This document shows positions 42,303-52,700 of a DNA stretch of 64,000 bases, in pieces; positions within the stretch are counted from its first letter, which is position 1; every line of letters starts with the position of its first letter. A program made the translations under genes and the position numbers. Source of the DNA: Liolophura sinensis (taxonomy: Eukaryota; Mollusca; Polyplacophora; Chitonida; Chitonidae); NCBI RefSeq assembly GCF_032854445.1, contig NC_088298.1, positions 14,741,504 through 14,805,503 on the forward strand. The letters are read 5' to 3'. Below the pieces are notes generated by a model that worked only from the letters and a program-made list of their open reading frames with translations, did no database searches and had not been told where the DNA came from.

Positions 42303-43889
42303 GACATAGGTTTAAAAGTTCTTCTCTGTATGACCCTTAATTGCGGCCTGATTTCCATTTGTTAACACACTTTCCTAATCCCCTATTTTGAGCTATATAG
42401 GTGTTAAAGCAAATCTCTAAGGCAATAAAAGACACCGTCTTAATTCAAAGCAGTTTAACTTCAAAAATTGCGTACATAGTTTATTTTACAACTGATATAA
42501 TGTAAGAGTTAGGCGAATTCTTCAACCTTTTCAACCACCACTGCGATCAATATTTTGATACATTCTCAGAGAATTATGGGGTATAGAGCAATAATTTATT
42601 CAGTTTTGTTAACAAAGCTTGCATCTTTATTGTCACAAACTAATCACTTTCATAATAATTAGATGCATAAATTTGTCTGAAAAAAATTGCTTTAGTGGTA
42701 GAAAAGGTTGAAGATTTACAGTATACGCGCCATCTTAATTTGCTATCATTTATTGTTTTTTTTTCTTTTTTTGATCCGTGTTTGAAAGAAATCCTGATGT
42801 CCATAATTCTAAAAATCTTGCTAAGGCATCTGTTCTTTGACCTATATGGTTTGTTACGCGGAAGATGTTTTACTTACGACGAATCTTTTCACAATTTGTA
42901 AATGTGAGGGCGAGAGGAACCTGCTCTGGTCATACAGAAAGAAGACAGCGCATAAAAAAACTTCATGTGAAAATGGGTTCCTCGTTTCACTGAGATGTAT
43001 GAAGAGTTATGCTCGTTTCCGTCAATTAGAGAATGGCTTTGACATGTTTTTAGTTAAGAATTGTACCCGCTGAGCAAGGATGACATCTGAGTTGAGTTCG
43101 ACTCTGTCAGGGTAGGAGTTGTCTGATTGGCGACGGCTAATTGGCTTCGTCCCTCTGGAGTTTCGAGGCATAAGTAATTAACTCTACAAAATAAATGTTT
43201 TGTACACACAGTTTACAATAAAAGAGAGGGCTAAAATGATAAATCAGCATTTAAGCTCAGACCTTCTTGTGTACAAAGTTTGCTTCACCACTCACATGAA
43301 AATCAAGAATATTTCAATCAGTCAATGGTACATTTCAGAGAGTATATTTTCCTTAAGTATATACCGAAATAGCCTGCCAAATCCACATGCTCTATGAAAT
43401 GAATGTACACCTTCTTATTGTGAATTATTCCTCTGCTCTGTATTTTGTAATATTGGGCAATTTGTTTTATGCAGCCTGTCCGCTCTGTTTTCCTCTTATA
43501 TGCACTACTGTCGTAAAATAAATGCAATGAACACTAAAATAATTGCACTGAATTCAATAATGACAGCGCAAAATTATTTATATGGTAATTACGCTCCACA
43601 CTACAATAGTCGTCTTGTATATGTATGGACGAAGTGACCCTATAGCATTGCAATCTTTAGGTCTGATTTCCTAGTGTGTTTTTTTTCATTTATGTTGAAG
43701 GTAGCGCTACCAAACTTTAATGGTACATGCACAATGGTCGAATGAAAGGTCTACACAAGTTAAATGTCAAAAGAAAACAAAATCGTAGTTTTCTTTTAAA
43801 CTTTTTCGCACAAGAGTAAAAACTAAACACTCATATGAAAATCATACTTCTTAGCCATTTTCAATTGGTCCGACGATCTGACATGTTCA

Positions 43890-44018
43890 GGGGCCACTTT
43901 CACAAAAAAGTCGTGCGATAGCGCACATGTTACAATTGTGCGTTAACCATGACGTATAAAATATCAAACGAGAAATGTAGGGTAAATAAATGTCGTACGC
44001 CTCTGTGAAACTGGGCCC
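43890..44018. repeat. Fold-back element with TTTCACAAA/GGGCCC ends
   Basis: The left end GGGGCCACTTTCACAAAAAA and right end CTCTGTGAAACTGGGCCC are inverse complements with few mismatches. An inner palindrome GTGCGATAGCGCAC follows the left end. Confidence 0.65.
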
Positions 44019-44056
44019 TTGGCTATATAGAACGGCAGATTATTTACAGATGAATG

Positions 44057-44057
44057 C

Positions 44058-44094
<37 letters not shown>

Positions 44095-44095
44095 T
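44057..44095. repeat. (TTA)n microsatellite
   Basis: Run of about twelve TTA units with one interruption. Confidence 0.93.
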
Positions 44096-44765
44096 ATCCC
44101 ATTCTTAGGCATTGCATCTAAACACATTACTCCTCCTTGTAGTTTATGTCAATGGGGGTTTTTCCTATGAATTTTTCATCTTATTCCTTGCCGATTCAAT
44201 GGGTAGCTCCGCATTGTTTGGTACCTCAGTTATTTATGAGGCTCAGTGTTGACATATTTTTTTTATAGCCGACGGTATTAAATGTCTTATGGTTTCTATA
44301 CACAAAAGCCGTGGCATGGTAGTATATGTAGGCACTGGGATTTGCTTTGACTTGGAATTTACAAAATTGCTCGGTCATCCAAATAAGCTTGTCCTAAAGA
44401 TTTGAGTAGTCTGGGCTACTGTACGGCACATTACTCATAGCGGAATGTGCTTTTCAGTGCATATCCGTCTCACTGAACTTATCAGACAAACAACGAATGT
44501 TTTGGGAATCTCCGTCCAGATCCTGGTTAGGCCTCTGGCCACTGCGGCAACGCATAAGCAGTTCAGCCCGCCACCAGCTTTAGTCTCATTAGTTTTGTAG
44601 TAATCCTAGACTGGTATTAACATTTAAGCCTGGCTTAACTTTTAATACATTTTTGGACATGCATATGGCGTGTACATACTTGTATGTGCAAATAACACAA
44701 TCGTGTGTGCTGTATCACAATGTCAAAGTCACACGTTATAACTACAAAACATAGTGTTAAGAATT

Positions 44766-45052
44766 TATCTATTTATTTATTTGTTTATTTATTTATTTAT
44801 TTATTTGATTGGTGTTTTACGTCGTACTCAAGAATATTTCACTTATACGACGGCGGCCAGCATTATGGTGGGAGGAAACCGGGCAGAGCCCGGGGGAAAC
44901 CCACGACCATCTGCAGGTTGCTGACAGACCTTCCCACGTACGGCCAGAGAGGAAGCCAGCATGAGCTGGGCTTGAACTCACAGCGACCGCATTGGTGAGA
45001 GACTCCTAGGTCATTACGCTACGCTAGCACGCTAACCGACTGAGCCACTAGG
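44766..45052 (-). mobile_element. SINE-A, full length
   Basis: Reverse copy: tail (TTTA)n at the low end, head (complement of GTGGCTCAGTCGGTTAGCG) at the high end. The low-end tail is unusually long, about eleven ATTT units. Confidence 0.88.
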
Positions 45053-46840
45053 TGTCTTAAAATTTTACAAAGAATGTACATGTAATTCTTTTGTGAGTAA
45101 ATATAGACGGAGTTCAGAATCTCTGGCACTCTGCTTCGTAATTGTGAGTAATCCAGCTTTTCTCCGGAGTTAGGGGCTGTATATGCATCCTTTTGAATGG
45201 AATAACATGTTGCAATCAATGTGGAACTGTATGCATGAGACAGATATTTATGAAACAACTTTTAAAATAACAGCTACCACGATCTTTTGACAGGACTTAA
45301 TTTCGTACTGTATACATGTAGTTACTTTCTTTGCTCTTTGGTAGTTTGCGTACATACTTTGTTTTTGAAATGGTCTTGTGATGGCTGACATGGGAAGTCC
45401 ATTCTGGACGACGGTTGGTATTCGAATATCTTATGCGATGCATAGATTTCAGTGTAATCTGTCATTATTTGAATTGATTGAAATCTTTGATTTTTAAGGT
45501 AGCAAGGAATTATGCACCGTGATGTCAATTCAAATGGAACAGAATGCGTGGGTTTTGGGCAACATAACACGCATATGTTTGTTTAAATAGTTATTTTATA
45601 ATAGTTCGTGCACTTTAAATATAGTTACGAAAAATTGATTGAGGAAGTTGAGTACAACATCTTGATTTGTTACTTTTGCAAACATATTTTATTATTTGTA
45701 TATAGGTGAGACGTTAAGATTTCATCGTTATTCATTTTTGTTGTTCCATTTTGATATTTCATACCCATGGCGTCAAAAATAAGAACACTTTGTTTTATGA
45801 CTTTGCAATATGCACACAGCGGAATGCCGCTCTACTTAGTAAACTTAGTGACATCTATATGTCACACAACAATGAGATTTGTTTTGGTTCAAAAGAATTC
45901 TACTTCCTCATCAGGCTCTTCAACTATGTCAGGGGGAAGCAACTCGGCAGACAGATTTGTGATAGGGGAGGTAAATCTTGGCACAAAGGACATTATGTAT
46001 TCGAGGAGATCAGTGAAGCAAGCAAGGCAGGAGGACATCAGATATGTGAGCCTCTGAGCCGTGGTGTGCGTGAGCTGTACAGGTGACGTATTAATGTCCA
46101 TTCTAAAGACCTAGTGTTGTTACGTAAAATCACGAGAGACTAGACAATGTTAGGTTGGTTGAGGCAGGCCTCCGCTACATACTCAGCCTGGCTACGTTGT
46201 AAGCTGATCACGTGCTGGGTCGAGACGTGTTAGCATGGCCGCAGCGTACTCGAGCGGATTTGCTTTCCTCACGATAAATGTGTTGACTTCAGCCTCAGCA
46301 ATATATATCCCCTAACTCTCCCGTGGTACCATGGCATATCACCACGTTTAGCATGCGCTTTCCTCTACAACATAGCATGATTTGGCATCATGGATTTTAG
46401 GATTTGGCAACCTAGCATGATTTGGAAATGACTTTCATTAAGACTTCTTGTTACCTACTGATCAGTTACACGTCTTTGCATTATGTTGAGCAGATCATTT
46501 TGTTGTCTAGTATGTTAACTGTGGCTTTTTTTTCTTCAAGCAAGATATTATTTTTTGGTTCTTGCCACATTATGATGATATATTTTAATATATCCGTGAA
46601 AATGAAATGCGATGTAGAAAAGGACCTTTTAACTGTCAGTCCAACAGTTCTCTTGCTGGCCACTGCATATCTAGGTATCACATTTATTGGGTACGTTCGG
46701 GCTTTGTATATATTATTCTTGCACATAATAGTTACATCGGTGCGGGGCCTATTTGGAATGGGTAATAATCCACGACCAAACCGTGCAACTACAGGTTTAT
46801 TTACAATATCAAAATTGAAATTATCCCTTTTGTCGTAAAG
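45053..46840. other. Intergenic sequence, no recognised gene
   Basis: Overlapping open frames at 45751-46101 on both strands show no motif I can assign with confidence. The frame at 46422-46838 has hydrophobic stretches but no homology signal I recognise. Confidence 0.4.
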
Positions 46841-46844
46841 CCGG

Positions 46845-47605
46845 CGTGAAAGGAGACCTCCTATATGTTATATATAGACGACCTAATACTGCCCATGACC
46901 AATGAGATGAAGGGATGAAGAACACTCAGGAGAATAGAATTGTAGGTGGTGATATGAACGAAAGTTGCTAGAGCCATCCAAATTTAGAAGTAGAGAGATG
47001 ATAGCTCTCCTCAGACTTGTGAATTATTATCTAACAACGTAGGCCTAGTGGATTCTGCTAAAGCTACAATACCAAATCAAGTAGTTTTGCGAAATCTAAA
47101 GATAAAAAGTTGCATCACGTCTGAAAATAAACCAGAAATAAAAAAAAATCCACCTTGACACACATATTTCCCAGTTTTTTTAACCTTTCTCTTCTTGAAG
47201 CAGTATATCCTAAACATTGGAAAATAGCCAATGTGACCCCAATTCACAAAGGAGGATAATTTCGTGAAGTAGAAAGCTATAAACTGATTTATTTGTTTGC
47301 CTGTGTTAGCCAGGTTTTGGAGAGCTGCTTTTAAGCATGTACTTCGTCATTTCTAAAGTGATATGTCGAAACACCAACACGGCTGTCTTCAATCTTGTTC
47401 AACAATTATTCAACTTTTAGACATATACTGCCTTGCTTGCTGTGAAAGTTAGTCTTCTGGAATAGCTGGCAATCTTTTTGACTGGTTGAAGATTACGTGT
47501 CGGACAAGAACCAGGAAAGCATATCAGAACAATCGGATTTGCGCGATTTGCATGCTGGTGTGCCACAGGGTTCAGTCATCACCCCCTTATTTATATTGTA
47601 TTTAT
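46845..47605 (+). pseudogene. Degenerate non-LTR retrotransposon (endonuclease and reverse transcriptase remnants)
   Basis: Pieces of a LINE-like pol in order on the plus strand: an endonuclease-like VIYRRPNTAHDQ and VGGDMNES (46860-46975), a reverse-transcriptase entry PKHWKIANVTPIHKGG (about 47210-47260) with ESYK...SQVLESC, and LHAGVPQGSVITPLFILY (about 47545-47603), the AGVPQGS block. Several frameshifts and stops separate them, so it is dead. A SINE-A fragment adjoins its 3' end. Confidence 0.75.
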
Positions 47606-47700
47606 ATATTTGATTGGTGTTTTACGCCGTACTCAAGAATATATCACTTATACGACGTCGTCCAGCATTATGGTTGGAGGAAACCGGGTAACGGCCGGCG
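47605..47700 (-). mobile_element. SINE-A 3' half joined to the LINE remnant
   Basis: TTTGATTGGTGTTTTACGCC, GTACTCAAGAATATATCACT and CATTATGGTTGGAGGAAACC are the inverse of the SINE-A 3' end. It begins right after the reverse-transcriptase motif. Confidence 0.7.
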
Positions 47701-48509
47701 AAATTAGACATTTAATTCACATCGATATTTCTTTGCTGTGCAAATATAACATCTTTTAATAGTATTGTTAGAGGACAGCGGGATGGTGTTGTGTGGGAAA
47801 ACACGGACGGGGGAGGGAGTGGGTTAGCCCCCCACCCACCTGCACTGTGCATTTCTGCATGTACCTTTAAATAGATTAACCAGTGTATGTGGTGATATGT
47901 GGGTCAATCATGACATTAATAAAACGCTTGTCTCCAAGAAATTCGGTGCATTTATTATTGACTAGTGACATCTAACCTGTCCCAATAATCATCACTGCAT
48001 ATATATTGTTTACCTGATTTTGTTGTAGCCTTGTGCTAGAGAACGTGTTACACTGGCTGGCGAACTTGGTGAAATGTTGGTTACTATCATGACCAAAGTT
48101 CAGTCTGGGAAACATATTTCTGCATGATGATGTACTCATATTTACATGTATGTAGGCCTACATCTGCCCGACTGGCATGCGGTTTTTATAGGGGGAAAAA
48201 CAGGCATGCAGCCGACTGCCGACCTTAAAAATACCAGCTTGCAAATTGTGCTTTGGTCCTTGATTTGTTGTAATCCCAGCCTTTTTGGGCGTAAAATAAG
48301 GAAATGCAATCAGTGTATAGACTTACTTATGTGTATAAGTCGGATTTAATAATCTATATACGTCTTTCAGGTTAAAATACCTGAACTTCAGTTAACACTC
48401 CTTTCCGTAACTTAGGGCGAAAAAAAACAACAACAAAATAATAAGACTAAACAAAATAAATACATTCATCTATAATTTATTCTAATATTAATTTCAAATT
48501 TGATAGTTT
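47701..48509. other. Intergenic sequence, no recognised element
   Basis: A G-rich then C-rich stretch at 47800-47845 (GGGGGAGGGAGTGGG / CCCCCCACCC) could form a hairpin. Nothing else recognised. Confidence 0.5.
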
Positions 48510-48876
48510 TATTAATTGGAGATCACGATCATTACGGTTGATTAATTGGAGATCACGGTCATTACGGTTGATTAACTGGAGATCCCGGTCATTGTGGTTG
48601 ATTAACTGGAGATCACAGTCATTACGGTTGATTAACTGGAGATCACGGTCATTACGGTTGATTAACTGGAGATCACGGTCATTACGGTTGATTAATTGGA
48701 GATCACGGTCATTACGGTTGATTAACTGGATATCACGGTCATTATGGTTGATTAACTGGAGATCACGGTGATCACGGTCATTACGGTTGATTAACTGGAG
48801 ATCCCGGTCATTACGGTTGATTAACTGGAGATCCCGGTCATTACGGTTGATTAACTGGAGATCCCGGTCATTATGG
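48510..48876 (+). repeat. 30-bp tandem repeat, about 12 copies
   Basis: The unit ATTAACTGGAGATCACGGTC plus ATTACGGTTG repeats with a strict 30-bp step from 48510. A 10-bp insertion (GATCACGGTG) near 48765 shifts the register. The open frame across it is a by-product of the multiple-of-three period. Confidence 0.95.
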
Positions 48877-49033
48877 TACGCATGTGAACATATGGGTATA
48901 TCTTAATGTAATATCAGTACCTATGGACAAAATGATGAACAACTATATGCGAAAATTGTCGCGTAGGCCTCATTATCGACATTGTTTAACTAAACACAGC
49001 ACGCGTATTCTGTCAGACGGGTAGGAAGTTGGG

Positions 49034-49045
49034 GGTCACGTGACC
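49034..49045. promoter_or_regulatory. Perfect palindrome with E-box upstream of the galactosyltransferase gene
   Basis: GGTCACGTGACC is a 12-bp perfect palindrome. It contains GTCACGTGAC, the binding form preferred by bHLH-zip factors of the USF/TFEB type. It lies about 630 bp before the proposed start codon. Function is inferred from the motif only. Confidence 0.4.
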
Positions 49046-49339
49046 ACTCTTTCGTGTCTAAAACAAAATGACCGCCCAATCGAAAAGGTCATTTTTGCCA
49101 TGTCTTACAGAATTGTCCACTATTTAGTGCTTGCAGAAATTATTAAGATGTGCAGTTATCGTAATTATGTTAAGCGTTGTAACTCGCTGTATTCTACGGT
49201 ACATGCTTTAGGCTGTATCATCTGTGGTTCCACATACATATATTGTGTAATTATTTAAAAGTACATGCAAAAATGTACAGTGTAGGCGTACGCCTTAATC
49301 ATACAAACCTAACCGCCTTGATGATACTGGGGGGTATCA

Positions 49340-49368
49340 CCCCACCCCCATCCCCTCACCCGATCCCC
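49340..49368 (-). other. C-run segment (G-quadruplex pattern on the minus strand)
   Basis: CCCC, CCCCC, CCCC, CCC and CCCC separated by one to three bases, about 310 bp before the proposed start codon of the galactosyltransferase, so possibly in its promoter or 5' UTR. Confidence 0.55.
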
Positions 49369-49674
49369 TTCAGACAACACACTCCCCCATCCTCTAACGT
49401 TACGCACTGTTAGGACGGTTGTGCTGCCCGTGCTGACAGGAAATCTTGTTTGATAAGGTTTTACACAAGGTCATCTGAGACAGTCTGTGCCCTACAAGTG
49501 CAAGTCTGCGCCCTACATGTGCAACTCCTGCCCGTGTTACGTAAACTTATCAACATTCAGCTTCAAACAACAACCACAACCGCCATTTGCAGAACTGAAG
49601 CAAAAACCAGTGCATCGCTTTGTTTTTTCGAGTTGTTTGTCATATTACGACCTATTTTCCATGTCGTCCTAACT

Positions 49675-49753
49675 ATGACGCACCCAGTGGATGCTGTATG
49701 CTTGGATGTGTGGACCAGGGGCAACCTGAATGCTTTCAGAAGATCATTAAGTG
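49675..49753 (+). CDS. Galactosyltransferase exon 1 (cytoplasmic N-terminus), proposed
   Basis: Starts at an ATG with A at -3 (MTHPVDAVCLDVWTRGNLNA, then FRRSLS) and ends G|GTAAGT in phase 1. That phase exactly fits exon 2, which has no in-frame ATG before its membrane segment and needs two starting bases. The basic FRRS just before the anchor suits a type II protein. The frame is open upstream but has no further ATG. The 4-kb distance to exon 2 makes this a prediction. Confidence 0.65.
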
Positions 49754-52700
49754 GTAAGTATCCTATACCACATTCTCACCTAGTTATCGTTGTTGTTGTT
49801 ACCAGGATATACCTAAATGTAGTAACACAGATGTGTGCCTACTTCGACCTGTCATGTCGCCATTATTTCAGTAGAAAAATAGATTATTACAGATTAAAGC
49901 ATATGCCTACCGTGACACAACAAAAGAAAGTAAACATCATGACAAACTCCTTTCAGTGTGTGATCACTCATAGCACATACTACTTTCTCTGAAAGTCGCG
50001 GTTGTTCTCTAGTCTTATGCGATAGTTTAAATCATAATTGTGTTTCTATATATACCAGATAATTATTTATAGTGACAAACATTCATCAATTTTGATATGT
50101 ACATTGACTGAGGCAGAGTTAGTAAAGTTTAGCAGTGTGGCCCAGTGAGGAGTTTGACATTCACCATTTATGTTTATTTTTCCGACTCCTTATTATGATA
50201 ATAAGGAGTATTATCATGACTCCTTATCTTAGGACACAGAACTCTCAAAAATACCGCTAAAGATGTTAATGAAGGTTTTAATGTACAAACTCCATTGTAC
50301 ACTGCAATATATATCTGATATAGACTTAGCTGTACAGAGCCTTCTCATCTACTGAGACGCTGTTTTAAAATTGAAAATATGTACATTTTGTGTTGTTCAA
50401 GAGACGGTATAAAAAGTTGAGATATTCAGAAATTTTCTTACAAAATATGAAATCTAAAATTAAGTAAATCTGAGAAAATTGAACTTGCTGAATGGACATC
50501 TTTGTGAAAATTTTCTTAAAATATTTGCGATTGGTGCTGATAGAAATGTATGTCCGGATTTAACTCTTTAACATAAGTAAGCAACATGGCCTGATCATAT
50601 ACATGTAGGGCATACAGGTGTAATGTAATACAATAATCGCTAGCGCAGCGTAATGACCCAGAAGCCTCTCACCAATGCGGTCGCTGTGAGTTCAAGTCCA
50701 GCTCATGCTGGCTTCCTCTCCGGCCGTACGTGGGAAGGTCCTACAGCAACCTGCGGATGGTCGTGGGTTTCCCCTGGGCTCCGCCCGGTTTCCACCCACC
50801 ATAATGCTGGCCACAGTCGTATAAGTGAAATATTCTTGAGTACGGCGTAAACACCAATCAAAAAAATAAATAAATCAATACAATAATAATAGAATACTTC
50901 TATGTTTTATTTGGTTTTTTTTCCTTAGAGTGTCTGCTACTTAGTTTATATATGACCTGAAATACCTTGTGATGATAGATGTTCTACATGTCTTTAACAT
51001 TTTGTGTTCCAGAATAACCGAAAGCTGAATTGATGTTATGGCCAGCCATCTTTAGGAACTACCAGTAACAGAAGTAAATTCATGAGCACAAGGACAGCCC
51101 TTCCAAGTTCCCGGAAACCAAAAAGGTTTTAAAAGTACAACACTTGCTATGCAGAGAAGACGAGGCGACGATACGCATATTTAATACTGCATGACTCATT
51201 ACATGCTTGCACATTCATGATCTAGCAACAACAAGGATGGGTTGTAAAATGCATAGCTTCATACATAAGAACTAAACAAAAGGCATAACCTGAGATGCTG
51301 AACATGTCGTAAGATACTCACTATTTTAGAGCACTGAATATGAGAATTCCTGGCGACTGGGGTGGATTTAGGCTTTCTTCATTGATAATTAAGTAACCCA
51401 GCATTAGGCATCAATCAGATAAATAACAACCGATATTGTCTATTTTTGTTGATGATTTTTTTCAGACCGGCATGCCATGGAAGAAAGCTGTTGACCAGCA
51501 TTTATTCAACATCTTTGAGTACTATTACTTATTTTGGCATAATGGTCATTATTCTTACCATAATGGCTACAAAATAATGAGTGACAGCCGTTTCAGGTGT
51601 ATTATTTACTTGTCCTTGTTTTTACCTGTTGATTCACCAAGAATGGGGCTACGTTATAAGCCTTGCTTACGGTGGCCCATTGTGTCAAATAAAACTTTAA
51701 AAAATATAAAAATAAAAAAAAAAAGCTGTTCACCGTACAGATGCATTCAGGTTGTGTTTAAAATGAAATCACAGAAGATAGTTAGAGACGGCGTGAAAAA
51801 CCGAACTCAGTTGTTTTTGACCATTTCTGGTGAGAAGAGCAAACCAGAAAAGATATGTGTTTATGTAGACTGGCTGTCCAAGTGTGTACAAAGCAGTGTA
51901 GGCAGTATTAGCACTGAATTCTGTTCCTAATGTGCGATATATAGTGTACATCAGGCACATTTTCAAAATATGACCTTTATCTAGAGGACATCCTTGAGAC
52001 TACCATGCACAAATCCCCATTTAAGGGTGACAGACCATATCAAGAACCTATGTGTTTACCGCATGCGACAGGTGTTCAAAAAACGCTGAAGTGTTAAGAA
52101 ATGCAGTTGTTGTGGTGCTTTCAACTTAGTTTTGATTCAGATATAGATTTAAACTGAACTGGATTCAAAGATGGACTGAACTGGACGTGAACAGTGAACA
52201 GTGAAATATTGTCACTTTAATTCATTGACCGACATGCAGAGATGGAAATACATATGTATATTTTGTTTTCATATTTCGTGCGTTTATGGAATAATTTTTG
52301 TTCTAATAAATGTTATTTCAATTCAAAATTTTCAAGCTTTGATGTTAATAGAGAACAAGAGATCTTATCATTTGAGCATGTGCCTTATGCCATAACCTAG
52401 ATCATCCTCTTTAAATACAAGGTATGGAAAATAACTGAATAGGAACTGCTGCTGGGTGTAGGGACTTATACTTTATGAAAATCTGATGCTGCAAGTTGCA
52501 TGCTGTGGTTTGTCAGATAAGCAAGTGCACCTGTCCTTCCACAAGCGGACACAGCCTTTTTGGCTGTTGTTAAATGCATTATGTGTACGATGATATTGCC
52601 ACCAGGGTGGAATTATTGGCGACACTGTATTTACTATGTCCCTTGCAATAATCTGGTAATTGTGTGTCAGCCCACTGATAAGTCTGCCGATGAGCCAGGC

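Larger units (their letters stand above)
42303..44765. other. Intergenic sequence with one fold-back and one microsatellite
   Basis: Besides the fold-back at 43890-44018 and the (TTA)n run at 44057-44095, I see no repeat or gene. Open frames at 42695-43073 and 43200-43397 are AT-rich and unremarkable. Confidence 0.5.

Noticed and set aside
45751-46101. Overlapping frames on both strands, the minus one faintly resembling a retroelement pol segment
   Set aside because: No catalytic motif can be identified, so a retroelement call would be guesswork.
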